NCBI RefSeq assembly: GCF_016587415.1
Contig: NZ_BNJI01000001.1
Location: forward strand, 5,371,501-5,435,500
DNA: 64,000 bases
Origin: Ktedonobacter sp. SOSP1-85
Lineage (GTDB): Bacteria; Chloroflexota; Ktedonobacteria; Ktedonobacterales; Ktedonobacteraceae
Direction of reading: 5' to 3'
Shown here: one piece after another, positions 36,701 through 45,020 of the stretch
How positions within the stretch are numbered: the first letter of the stretch is position 1
Layout: every line of letters starts with the position of its first letter
The notes under the pieces: generated by a model
The model's input: the letters and a program-made list of their open reading frames with translations, nothing else
What the model was told of the DNA's origin: nothing
Database searches by the model: none
Program-made: the position numbers and the translations under genes

Positions 36701-37445
36701 GCCGCGTCTGGAAGCACTCCAGCAGCAAGTCGATACATTGATCACTTGTGGATGGCAGTGCTGGTAGCGGTTGAGGCGAAAGGACCTGCAGACAGTCGGT
36801 GAGGAGGTCCTGGCAGGGGAGAGCATTGCGTATGGAGCGAAAGACCCCCATCTGGAAGGTGGGAGCCACCTGACGCATCAGGGAGACCGAGAGTGCTGAC
36901 TTGCCGATACCTCCCATCCCCAGCACGCTCACCACCTGGCAGTGCTCCTGAAGTACCCATCGCTCAAGCTGCAAGAGCTCGGTCTGGCGCCCATAAAAAT
37001 CAGACACATCGAGGGCATCTCCCCAATCAAAGCGCGATGAGGGAAGAGGAGGTTTCTGGGAGTACCTCCTCTTTTCGCTCTGAGCGACCCTTGGTTCGCG
37101 CACCGCAAGAGCAGAGGACGCATATGCTGCTGAAGCGAGCTGCGCCTGAATCCAGAAGGCAGTAAAGTCATCCTGCTGTCCTGCTGCCAGCCAGAGTTGT
37201 TTCGCCGCCTCGCGCTCTTGTCCTGGCGTAAAGGCGTGGCGCTGGAGAGCAAATGCAATCAACTGTGTGAGGTGTTCTCGCGTAGGTGAGTGCTTGCTTC
37301 GTTCCCATCGATGAATAGCCTGCTCGCTTATCTCAAGAAATATCCCTAGTTCTCGTTGAGTCAGGTTCATGTGCTTGCGCAGCGTCATGCAGAAGTACCC
37401 AAAGGAGCTCTTACCTGTGTGTTGATCGGAATGTGAATGTTTCAT
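33759..37445 (-). CDS. HTH-STAND ATPase with 14 WD40 repeats (copy 1)
   Basis: AAGGAGGG precedes the ATG. The 1228-residue product has an XRE-type HTH (residues ~20-65, LTQRELGIFLEISEQAIHRWER), a short helical region, and an NB-ARC/STAND ATPase with P-loop GMGGIGKS (176-183), Walker B CLLVLDNLE, and the sensor LLITSRE. A winged-helix/helical region and a short pentapeptide-like stretch (LRGLDLSGLAIRGAYL) follow. About 14 WD40 repeats come next, enough for two seven-blade propellers, then a conserved tail DRPYERLNI. STAND proteins are ATP-driven switches: ligand binding by the repeats triggers oligomerisation. The HTH suggests DNA-linked signalling. Ligand and target are unknown; defence against phage is one option for STAND proteins, not shown here. 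Confidence 0.9.
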   Translation of the reverse strand: MKHSHSDQHTGKSSFGYFCMTLRKHMNLTQRELGIFLEISEQAIHRWERSKHSPTREHLTQLIAFALQRHAFTPGQEREAAKQLWLAAGQQDDFTAFWIQAQLASAAYASSALAVREPRVAQSEKRRYSQKPPLPSSRFDWGDALDVSDFYGRQTELLQLERWVLQEHCQVVSVLGMGGIGKSALSVSLMRQVAPTFQMGVFRSIRNALPCQDLLTDCLQVLSPQPLPALPSTSDQCIDLLLECFQTRRCLLVLDNLEILLQEHDPEGRYRPGYEDYATLLRRVAETPHQSCLLITSREASPELEQLERRQVGVYGLRLGGLELDACKNLFEEKGLAGTVQDQAQLAQLYAGNPLALKIVAEIIVELFGGEISAFLEQETVIFSTIRDVLAEQYSRLSALEQALLIWLAIGREPLHIVELHMMLIPPVAEGEVREALEALQRRSLVERSKQQATFTLQSVILEYVTEVLVEQVSEQIQHALWEHLIRYALEQARAKEYVRQAQERLIVSPILVHLQAIYQGTKAVEELLLQLLSQLRTREQEEQGYGPANLITLLRGLRGHLRGLDLSGLAIRGAYLQSVEMQDTTLSGALIQDSVFTEAFDATLAVATSSNGQYWAAGSKRGEVRVWYGGGQTLHLVRQAHTANTYALAFSPDAHLLASGSFDGSITLWDVASGAPLWSVWHTKGTNCLAFAPHGEMLASGGHDATVRLWDTQQGIHLQDLSHPGPIFSLAWSPNGTLLVSGDFEGTLRWWEMRTPQAATCLRRRLEHSNWVRGLAFAPNGSALASGSWDGTVKLWDVKSQRVRQTLVGHTERVQSLAWSPDGQTLASGGFDHMIWLWDAKEGRTRMVLRGHTAVVNGLAFTPDSRHLLSGSEDGTLRLWEVASGQCIRIIQGYAATLYDIDWSPDGTQLASAGSDTLVTIWDMSSGMPSVLRGHRWTVYGVGWSPDGGLLASSGWDNTIRLWDPTTRTCIHVLHDIDHPDTLFSGVAWSPDGHQLASGTFLRGVLVWDGATRTQRWMKHAQATWVRRVAWSPDSTRLAGGDEDGNVYLWNTADGSQILQLQRHHGAVMSVAWSPDGAQLASGCGSRDSGELVVWDMRTGEPIRSLKGHSGVVSAVTWSSSGTLLISGGSDGMLRWWDVSRGACVRVRQAHQGMIQSLKVSPDGRWLTSCGDDGSIVRWDLQCGESLHMLRRDRPYERLNIGGVRGLTEAQKATLRMLGAIECAPAE

Positions 37446-37618
37446 CTTCCCTCCTTGCTTCGCGCAGAGGTACGAAGGCTGGTTTCTGGGAAATGCAAGT
37501 CATTCTGAGCAAGAGCAGCCTCTGTATGGGAAGGATTTTGATCAGCGAGACAGAGACTGACCAATGCTCGGAATACGATGTATATTAAGAATCACATAAC
37601 AAGAAAGAAAACACCCTG

Positions 37619-40600
37619 CTACGATAAATTATCAATCGCCCCCAATGCTCGTAGTGCAGATTTCTGTGCCACGGTCATCCCTCTGATACCTGTGATATTG
37701 AGTCGCTCATAGGGGCGATCTTGCCGCAACGTCCGCACCACTTCACCCGTCTCCAGATTCCATAACCGGATGGCGCTGTCATCACCACAACTGGCCAGCA
37801 GGCGCCTATCTGGACTCACCCTCAGCGCCTGCACCGTTCCTTCATGCCCCTCCCAGGTCGCCAGGCATTTCCCCGATGCTACCTCCCACCATCGCAGCTT
37901 CCCATAGCAATCACCACTTATCACTGCCTCTCCACTCGGACTCCACGTCACCGCAGATACTCCTCCACTGGATGGGCCCAAGGCGTGTACGACCTTTCCA
38001 CTGGCGACCTCCCAGACTAGGACTTCCCCATCTTCGCTTCCTCCTCCGCTAGCCAATTGGCTCCCATCGGGATTCCACGCCACGCTCGCGGCCCTGCCAT
38101 GATGCCTCTGAAGCTTCTTGAGCAATGACCCATTGGAGGACTTCCAAAGGTAAATGCTACCATCGTCGCCGCAGCTAGCCAATTGGCTCCCATCTGGACT
38201 CCACGCCACACCACGGAGCTTGGTCGGAGATGGGAACCCAATCCAGCGGCACTCGTACATCTGCATATCCCATACTTGCACCCCACGCATATAGCTTCCG
38301 ATGGCCAGAAGCTGCCCATCTGGCTCCCACGCGATGCCCTGGAAGATAGTGTCAACAGAGTCAGGGTCCTGAAACACGTGGAGGCAGGTCCCTGTCGCCG
38401 GGTTCCACAACCGGATGGCATTATCCCATCCACTACTGGCGAGGCACCTCCCATCCGGGCTCCAAGTCACTCCATGGACGATCCAGTGATGCCCGCGTAA
38501 GACTCTAGGCACTGTTCTGCCGCCCACCTCCCAAATTGTGACACACGTGTTAGTACTGGCACTTGCCAACTGCGTGCCAGCAGGATTCCACGCAACGTCG
38601 AAGAGGGAGCCTGCGTACCCCCCCATAAGGCGTATACATCTCCCATCTGTTACATCCCATACACGTAACGTCCCATCTTCACTGCTACTGAGCAGGCTGC
38701 TGCTGTCAGGGGTAAAGGCAAGCGCAAGCACACCAGCACTATGTCCATGGAGGACCGCTCGATACCGGCCTTGTTCAACATCCCAGAGCCAGATTGTTGT
38801 CTCAAGGCCGGCACTGGCCAAAAGGCGTCCATCGGGACTCCAGGCCATACAATGTATTCGATGCGTTTGCCCTGTGAGTGTCTGAAGCATGCGTCCACTA
38901 GCTACATCCCACAGCTTGACGGTGTGATCCCAGCTCGCACTAGCCAGGTACCTCCCATCGGGCGCGAAGGCCAGGCCCATTACCCAATTAGTATGTCCTG
39001 TGAGGATCTCTATACACGTCGCTGGCTGCGCTCCCTGTCCTCCTTGCACTTGCCACAGCGAAATATTTCCATCGACACTGCCACTGCCCAGCAGACGGCT
39101 AGTGGGACTCCAGCTCACGGCATGTACTGCTTTGTCCTGACCAGCGAGCGTTTGTACACGTCGGCCAGATGACACATCCCAGAGTTGGATTGTTCCATCA
39201 TCTCCCCCACTCGCGAGCAAGCTGCCATCGGCGGCAAAAGCGACACAGTTAACGCTATTCGTGTGCCACCCCATCCAGAGCAACGCTCCCTGCTCCAGAT
39301 CCCACAGCTTGACGGTACCATCCCAACTTCCGGTTGCCAGAATCCGCTCGTCTGGGCTGAATGCCAGGGTATAAATCGTGTCGGTATGTGCCCGCCAGAT
39401 CAGATGAAGGGCCCTTCCCTCCTCCTTCCACACGCGCACCTCCCCTCCCCTGCTGCCCGCCGCCCAGAACGTTCCCTTGCTACTGATAGCCACTGCCCAG
39501 ATAGCATCGAGCGCCTCCGTAAAGACGGCATCACAGATAACCGACTCGGCAAGTGACGTATCTTGCATCTCGCAGTCTTGCAGATAGGCACCTCGAAGGG
39601 AGAGGTGCGAGAGATCGAGCCCACGTAGATGCCCCCGCTGCAAACGCAGCAGCGCGATCACATTTGTCGGTCCGTACCCTTGGGTAGCATAGTCACATGC
39701 GCGAAATTGATTGAGCAACAAAAGCAAGCGCTCTTCGACTTCCGCCTGCCCATGGTACACGCTTTGCAGACGTTCTAACAGCGGTGCCACCAACAACTGT
39801 TTCTGGGTCTGTCGTACATATTCCTTCGCATGCGCCTGTTCAAATCCATGGCGGATGAGACAATCGTGTTTGCCCTGCTGAATCTCATTTGTTGCCTCCA
39901 TAATCAGCTCAGAGGTCATATATTCCAGTACGACAGATTGCAACGTGAAGCTACCTCGCCGTTGTCCCGGCTCAATCAGTGAGCGGCGGCGCAAACCATC
40001 GGCGGCTTCCAGCAACTGGACACGCGGTAGAGGAACAGCCAGCATCGTCAGCACCTCCTCAATAGTCACAGGCTCACGGGCAATTGCCAGCCAGCGCAGT
40101 AGGGTTTGCTCAAGAACCGAGAGCCGAGCGAATTGTTCATCGAGCAGGTTGGCAATGGTACCAAAGATTATCGTGCCTTCTGCGAGGAACGGCCCGATTT
40201 CACCGCCGAAAAGGTCGGTAATGGTCTCGGAGACAATTTTCAAGGCCAAAGGATTGCCTCCATATACCTCGATGAGGTGCGTCTGCTCTTGCGAAGTTCC
40301 CTCTATCCCTTTTTCTGTCAGTACCTGTTCACATGCGGTAAGATCTAAGCCAGAAAGGCGTAGCGAGCGTACTGGGGCGTGTTTGCCCTCTAGTGGCCTC
40401 AGTTCTGCTGGTTTCTCCCGCGAAGTGAGTAGCAGGCACCCCTGGTGCTCTGTCTCCGCGACCCGGCGTAGTAGCCTCCCGTAGTCTTCAAAGTTAGAAC
40501 GGAAATGCCCCTTGGTCTCTCTTTCTTGCAAAATGGTCTCTAGATTGTCCAGGATCATGAGCACACGTCCCTTTCGTAAGTGCTCAATCAGGAGGGTGAT

Positions 40601-41299
40601 CCGTTGTTCAAGACTGTCAGGCACTGTTCTCAGACGCTGTGATGAGAGTACTTGCAGACAGTCATCGAGCAGTGCTTCGCACGAGGGAGCATCGCGTAGC
40701 GAACGAAAGAGCGCCACTTCAAAATGCTCGGCCACCTGGCGCATGAAGTTGACGGCCAGCGCCGACTTGCCAATACCTCCCATGCCTAGCAAACTCACGA
40801 CACGACAACGTTCTTGCACAATCCATTGTGTCAGGAGGGCTAGTTCCTGCTCGCGCCCGTAGAAGGCGGGGATCGCAAAAGCTTCACCCCAATCCACTCG
40901 CGGTCCAGCGACGTATTGAGGGATGCTTTCCTCATCGGCATTGATCGGGGTAATCGGTGCCGGGATTTTATGATGATACGAAAGATGTTGCTTGGTCAGC
41001 AACAGGGAGAGCCATTGCTCATCAAGCAGCACCTTCTGGTGTGCTGCTTTCCAGAATGCGCGAATCACCTCGGCTTCCTGATCAGCAGGAAAGGCTTGCT
41101 GTTGTACCCCGAGCTCAATGAAATGTTTGAGGTGCTCAGCTTTCGGATAGCTACTACCTGCTTCCCATTCTGCCACTGCACGTCGAGAGACCCCGAGGAC
41201 TTCGGCAAGCCCCGCCTGGGTGAAACCGATGGTTGTCCGGAGCGTGAGCATCATTTGGCCGAACGCATAGTCTCGCTCACGGTAGAAGGATTTTGCCAT
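37619..41299 (-). CDS. HTH-STAND ATPase with 14 WD40 repeats (copy 2)
   Basis: ATG 41299 (MAKSFYRERDYAFG) has AAGGAG nine bases before it; the longer frame to 41326 lacks one. The 1226-residue product matches copy 1 from end to end: HTH (GFTQAGLAEVLGVSRRAVAEWEAG), P-loop GMGGIGKS (172-179), Walker B VLMILDNLE, sensor LLLTSRE, pentapeptide-like stretch (LRGLDLSHLSLRGAYL), ~14 WD40 repeats and the tail DRPYERLNI. The N-terminal 130 residues differ much more than the ATPase and propellers, so the DNA-binding end has diverged while the rest stayed. It lies 173 bases upstream of copy 1 in the same direction, probably a tandem duplication. Confidence 0.9.
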   Translation of the reverse strand: MAKSFYRERDYAFGQMMLTLRTTIGFTQAGLAEVLGVSRRAVAEWEAGSSYPKAEHLKHFIELGVQQQAFPADQEAEVIRAFWKAAHQKVLLDEQWLSLLLTKQHLSYHHKIPAPITPINADEESIPQYVAGPRVDWGEAFAIPAFYGREQELALLTQWIVQERCRVVSLLGMGGIGKSALAVNFMRQVAEHFEVALFRSLRDAPSCEALLDDCLQVLSSQRLRTVPDSLEQRITLLIEHLRKGRVLMILDNLETILQERETKGHFRSNFEDYGRLLRRVAETEHQGCLLLTSREKPAELRPLEGKHAPVRSLRLSGLDLTACEQVLTEKGIEGTSQEQTHLIEVYGGNPLALKIVSETITDLFGGEIGPFLAEGTIIFGTIANLLDEQFARLSVLEQTLLRWLAIAREPVTIEEVLTMLAVPLPRVQLLEAADGLRRRSLIEPGQRRGSFTLQSVVLEYMTSELIMEATNEIQQGKHDCLIRHGFEQAHAKEYVRQTQKQLLVAPLLERLQSVYHGQAEVEERLLLLLNQFRACDYATQGYGPTNVIALLRLQRGHLRGLDLSHLSLRGAYLQDCEMQDTSLAESVICDAVFTEALDAIWAVAISSKGTFWAAGSRGGEVRVWKEEGRALHLIWRAHTDTIYTLAFSPDERILATGSWDGTVKLWDLEQGALLWMGWHTNSVNCVAFAADGSLLASGGDDGTIQLWDVSSGRRVQTLAGQDKAVHAVSWSPTSRLLGSGSVDGNISLWQVQGGQGAQPATCIEILTGHTNWVMGLAFAPDGRYLASASWDHTVKLWDVASGRMLQTLTGQTHRIHCMAWSPDGRLLASAGLETTIWLWDVEQGRYRAVLHGHSAGVLALAFTPDSSSLLSSSEDGTLRVWDVTDGRCIRLMGGYAGSLFDVAWNPAGTQLASASTNTCVTIWEVGGRTVPRVLRGHHWIVHGVTWSPDGRCLASSGWDNAIRLWNPATGTCLHVFQDPDSVDTIFQGIAWEPDGQLLAIGSYMRGVQVWDMQMYECRWIGFPSPTKLRGVAWSPDGSQLASCGDDGSIYLWKSSNGSLLKKLQRHHGRAASVAWNPDGSQLASGGGSEDGEVLVWEVASGKVVHALGPSSGGVSAVTWSPSGEAVISGDCYGKLRWWEVASGKCLATWEGHEGTVQALRVSPDRRLLASCGDDSAIRLWNLETGEVVRTLRQDRPYERLNITGIRGMTVAQKSALRALGAIDNLS

Positions 41300-41919
41300 C
41301 GGCGCTCTCCTTTCTACGTGATTCATTGGAGCAGCGCAATGTGAAGTAATGTGAAGTAATATGCCATCTAATGAGCGGTGACTTCATAGCAAAACATTGG
41401 TAGGCTTATTGTGATACGTGGACCTTCCAACAGGCCAACACCTATCTGGGATTGTAGAGAACAATGACGGGAGAACCTCTACAATCCCTGCTTCTTTCCT
41501 CTCTTTTTATCATAGCAGATTGCCTCGCGAACAATGAGGATCGACCGAAAGCACATCCACTTTCACAATGCTAGGCATGAGGAGCCAAAAGAGTTCTTTG
41601 TCTCCCATTTCCTGCTCTTCTGGATAGCCCCTCAATAGTCGTCATGCCCTTTGTGTTCTTGGGGCTAGTGATAGCATCCTTTGTCAAGCTCTTCTAAAGT
41701 TCTTCAGGCAACTGTAAAAACATGAAGCGAGATGAAGCGAGGTGACACCCAAAAAGAAGTGACTTCTCCTGCTCCCCCTTCTATACTCTCTTGGAGGAAG
41801 GGGACAAACCAGAGCGACGCGACGAAATCCGCTTGAGCTCATAATTGCTGGACGGTGCTCCTTACCAAGGGGGACTGAGAAATAGAGCATGCTTGGTCAT
41901 GCCAGAAGAGGAGCAGGAG
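41300..41919. other. 620-bp divergent intergenic region with one hairpin
   Basis: It contains a GTGAAGTAAT direct repeat (around 41340-41360) just upstream of STAND copy 2, which could be a regulator site. A hairpin with 12-bp stem (GGGATTGTAGAG 41448-41459, complement 41477-41488) is followed by a T/C-rich tract ending in TTTTT, a terminator-like structure on the plus strand without a visible gene before it. No gene recognised. Confidence 0.5.
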
Positions 41920-42180
41920 ATGATAAACAGTAAAATATTAGTTGAAGAACAAGAGATGATAGGCAGTCAAGTGATGATGGAAGGGCAGCAGCGAAGTGCT
42001 CTGATCAATGAAGAACTATCTAAAGATGGTGTAGCAGAATGGCAGTGTCCACATTGTGCCTGGTGCCTGTGTGAGCAGGGTCTGGAATTAGGAAATGGCT
42101 CGCATGGGATTTGCCCACGGCATGCAGAGATGCTTCTGCGGCACTATAGAGCACACCATGCGTGCTGCTTCAGAGCGTAA
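41920..42180 (+). CDS. Small Cys/His-rich protein of unknown function
   Basis: The ATG at 41920 has GAGGAG at 41908-41913. An alternative ATG at 41899 extends the frame by seven residues. The 86-residue product has an acidic N-terminal half and a C-terminal segment CPHCAWCLCEQGLELGNGSHGICPRHAEMLLRHYRAHHACC, in which CPHC and CPRH would give a treble-clef-like zinc site. No known family is recognised. The spacing to the receiver gene (196 bases) allows a shared transcript. Confidence 0.5.
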   Translation: MINSKILVEEQEMIGSQVMMEGQQRSALINEELSKDGVAEWQCPHCAWCLCEQGLELGNGSHGICPRHAEMLLRHYRAHHACCFRA

Positions 42181-42376
42181 TAGTGAATGCACATTAGATG
42201 GGGGAAGAAGGGGCGTTGTGACAAAACCTGAGAGGATAGGTATTGCGATCAAATACCTCAGAGTATTGCTGCTGTGTGATGGGTGGGCATGAGATGGATA
42301 CAACCCATTTCATCGCGCAGCATATGGCGGCGAGAAGAGGAGCATAAACAGTAATAGTGAGGAGGAGTACGAAATA

Positions 42377-42865
42377 ATGCCTTATCTTTGTGACAAGGCG
42401 AAAACATCTCGGTGGACTGGCCGGGTAATGATCATCGATGACTCCCCCACGATTCGTGGGGTCATTGAGACATGCCTGAATTGTGAAGGCTTCGTGGTCC
42501 AAAGTTTTTCCAATGCAAAGGAGGCAATGCAATGGTTGAAGCAATCTGACACACTGGCTCCCGACCTCATGTTTCTTAATAGTGTTCTTCCTCATGAAAG
42601 TGGATATGGAGTGGCACGCTCACTAAAGTCGAAGCCCCAGTTCACTCATACTGCCATCATCATGCTCTTATATCAAAATAGCGTTGTGGATCGTTTGAAA
42701 GCGCGACTTGCCGGAGCGAAAGGCTGCCTCGCGATTCCTTTTGGCTTTCAGGATCTCCTTCAGGTGACCCAGAAAATCCTATCAGCCTCTTCATCTGAAA
42801 AATCGACAAGCACACGTGTTACAATCAACCACGAATATTCCCCTCTCTATGTCGTCTGGTTATAA
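42377..42865 (+). CDS. Degenerate response-regulator receiver protein
   Basis: GAGGAGG lies ten bases before the ATG. The 162-residue product has a receiver fold (VMIIDDSPTIRGVIETCL..., alpha/beta pattern to ~residue 130) with the acidic pair Asp 21-Asp 22. The phospho-acceptor position is Asn 68 (PDLMFLN instead of D), the conserved Thr/Ser is Leu (IIMLLYQ), and the conserved Lys before Pro-Phe is Ile 120 (AIPF). It therefore cannot be phosphorylated in the usual way and is a pseudo-receiver, acting by protein contact or other signals. There is no output domain, only a ~25-residue tail. Confidence 0.8.
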   Translation: MPYLCDKAKTSRWTGRVMIIDDSPTIRGVIETCLNCEGFVVQSFSNAKEAMQWLKQSDTLAPDLMFLNSVLPHESGYGVARSLKSKPQFTHTAIIMLLYQNSVVDRLKARLAGAKGCLAIPFGFQDLLQVTQKILSASSSEKSTSTRVTINHEYSPLYVVWL

Positions 42866-43005
42866 TAGCCTCTTTAAAAGAGAAGGAGCAGATGTTCCAA
42901 CCAGTTCGCACGCAGTCCTTCCGGTAAGGAGAAAACCGCTTTTCCCACGGCCAGATCGCTCATGTGCATCGATTGGGTATTGTCAACTTGGTAGAGAACT
43001 GAACA

Positions 43006-43404
43006 GTGTGCCACTCTGGCTTCACGAAAACAAACTCCGCTGCTCCGAGCTATAAGGGCTTTCGCTTCCCACCCGAAATCATCAGCCACGCCGTGTGGCT
43101 GTATTTCCGCTTCTCACTCAGTTTCCGCGATGTTGAGGAACTTCTCGCACAACGCGGGATTGGCGTGACGTATGAAACAGTGCGTCACTGGTGTCTGAGA
43201 TTTGGGCAAACGTACGCTCATGAATTGCGACGTCGTCACCCCTGTTGCGGCGACAAATGGCATCTGGACGAGATGTTTCTCACGATTCATGGCAAAAGGC
43301 ACTATTTATGGCGAGCGGTGGATCAAAACGGAGTTGTACTGGATATTCTGGTACAGAGTCAACGCAACAAAAAAGCAGCCAGACGCTTTTTTCGCAAACT
43401 CCTC
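43006..43404 (+). pseudogene. IS6-family transposase, 3'-truncated
   Basis: The GTG-started frame encodes the N-terminal ~133 residues of an IS6/IS26-type transposase: FRFPPEIISHAVWLYFRFSLSFRDVEELLAQRGI (HTH), YETVRHWCLRFG, and WHLDEMF with the first catalytic Asp, then YLWRAVDQNGVVLDILVQSQRNKKAARRFFRKLL with the second Asp. After RKLL the similarity stops at unrelated sequence, so the last Glu is lost. It adjoins the remnant of an IS200/IS605 element. Confidence 0.8.
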
Positions 43405-43474
43405 AACTCGACTTTGTACAAAATTTTCTTTGGCCAACGAGTGCCTTGAGGCTCTCCCCATCGAAAAGAGCTTC

Positions 43475-44080
43475 TGAAGAGCCCTAATTGGGTGAGTTGA
43501 TAGAAAGACCATGTTGCCATCATACGGTTGTTTTTGCGTGCGGATGCACCACGGCTTGTACGTGCCGTGTTTTGTCGGATACCCGCAAGGGTCTCTACTT
43601 TAATGGTGCCAACCCCTTGCTCTTTCGCGTGATTCACGATTTGCCTGGAAAGCTGATGATTGATAGTCTTCATCCACCGAGCTTCTTTCCCCTTGCTTTT
43701 CTTGATTGCTCGGACCTTCTTGGCTTGTTGCAATTGCTTACGGCGGGCATAGAATCGGCGCCGCATATATCGAAGGTTTCGCCCGTTGCCAAAGAAACGC
43801 GTTCCTTTCCCCTGAATGTAGACCACGGCTGGCACTTTTACGCCAAGATCAACACCCATCACCCCATTGTGTTCGACAGGCAAAGACTTCTCGATAGTGA
43901 GTGTGATATCAGCAACCCACTTCCCTCGTTTCTTCTTGATGCGCAAGATCCCAGGCGTATCCGCATAGACGATACCTTCACAAGAAATATGCACTTGTTG
44001 GGTCTTGCCATCCATACACATGGGAAGAGGCAAGGTGGTCGCGCTCATCTGCCAATTCTGGTTATTCCACTGAACAATGG
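43475..44080 (-). pseudogene. tnpB: tnpB remnant, C-terminal portion (IS200/IS605), split by IS607
   Basis: The leftward frame reads VQWNNQNWQMSATTLPLPM, then MGVDLGVKVPAVVYIQGKG (first RuvC Asp), a Lys/Arg-rich helical stretch, IKVETLAG (Glu) and MMATWSFYQLTQ, where it breaks off before the zinc finger and the last Asp. Its N-terminal part lies 2.4 kb away at 46471-46747. Joining the two over the inserted IS607 element gives the continuous reading LLKKPIVQWNNQNWQM. The far end was lost in contact with the IS6 fragment, so the nuclease would be dead even without the insertion. Confidence 0.82.
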
Positions 44081-44138
44081 GCTATCTATAGCAACATATT
44101 ACATGGACATTTATCCCTATTCATGATAAAATTATCCC

Positions 44139-44726
44139 ATGAGACTGAGCCAATATGCGAAAAAAATGTCTGTGAGCTACAAGACGGCTTTCCGGTGGTG
44201 GCAAGCTGGGCGATTGGATGCCTATCAACTGGATACAGGCACGATCATTGTTCGTGACCCGAAACCCGAACAAGAGACTCCCCAAGGCATTGCTTTGTAT
44301 GCTCGCGTCTCCACCACAGGACAAAAAGCGGACCTGGAGCGCCAGGTGGAGCGGCTGAAGACCTATGCTGCCAGCCGTGGCTATCAGGTGACCAAAATCG
44401 TGCAGGAAATTGCTTCAGGCATGAACGATTCGCGCCCCAAGCTGCTCAAGCTCTTGACTGACCCGCAGATTGGTAAGATTATCATTGAGCATCGAGATCG
44501 TTTAACCCGATTCGGTTTTGTCTACATTGACCAGCTTTTCCAGATGCAAGGGCGTACTGTTGAGGTGATGTTTCCCACAGAGACCCAGCCCGATCTCGTT
44601 GACGACTTTATCGCGGTGATCGCTTCGATGGCCAGTCGCATCTATGGGCGAAGACACTCCAAAGAACGAGCGGAGAAAATTCAGCAGTGCGTGGAACAGG
44701 TCATGAAACAGGAGCCAGCCTCATGA
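44139..44726 (+). CDS. tnpA: IS607-type serine recombinase
   Basis: The 195-residue product has an N-terminal MerR-like HTH (LSQYAKKMSVSYKTAFRWWQAGRL) and a serine-recombinase domain with nucleophile in LYARVSTTGQK (~residue 59), then IVQEIASGMNDSRPKLLKLL, IIIEHRDRLTRFGF and DDFIAVIASMASRIYGRR. All expected residues are present. The recombinase uses a serine-linked intermediate with little target specificity beyond GG. Its stop overlaps the start of the next gene. Confidence 0.9.
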   Translation: MRLSQYAKKMSVSYKTAFRWWQAGRLDAYQLDTGTIIVRDPKPEQETPQGIALYARVSTTGQKADLERQVERLKTYAASRGYQVTKIVQEIASGMNDSRPKLLKLLTDPQIGKIIIEHRDRLTRFGFVYIDQLFQMQGRTVEVMFPTETQPDLVDDFIAVIASMASRIYGRRHSKERAEKIQQCVEQVMKQEPAS

Positions 44727-45013
44727 CAGTTTTTGACCCGGAGCAAGCCAAGAGACAGTTTATTGAACTTCACGACAGACGCGATCGAGAAATTGATCAG
44801 CGGCCTGATCTTCAGCGCTTGATGGATCGAGGCCATTACAATTTCACGGTGGATGCTGATTACTCCATTCGAGAGCTTCAAAACGAAGCAGAACGTAACG
44901 GCTATTATCTGGATGTGGAACTGGATTTCCAGGCCATGAAGAAAACCTATATCTGTCGCCAAATGACACCTGAAGAGTGGGAGCAGTATGTGGAGTGGGA
45001 GAAAGAGGAATAA
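44723..45013 (+). CDS. Accessory 96-residue protein of the IS607 element
   Basis: The ATG overlaps the recombinase stop (ATGA at 44723-44726) and the stop lies seven bases before tnpB, so the three genes are translationally linked. The product begins MTVFDPEQAKRQFIELHDRRDREID and contains HYNFTVDADYSIRELQNEAERNGYYLDVELDF and a C-terminal MTPEEWEQYVEWEKEE. It is acidic, predicted to be alpha/beta, and has no motif I recognise. Most IS607 elements have only two genes. Possible roles are help for recombination or control of TnpB; neither is shown. Confidence 0.75.
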   Translation: MTVFDPEQAKRQFIELHDRRDREIDQRPDLQRLMDRGHYNFTVDADYSIRELQNEAERNGYYLDVELDFQAMKKTYICRQMTPEEWEQYVEWEKEE

Positions 45014-45020
45014 AGCCTGT

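Noticed and set aside
33759..41299. Regularly spaced short repeats in the two large genes, considered as a CRISPR array
   Set aside because: They are WD40 codons with a ~120-130-base period and variable sequence, in frame throughout.
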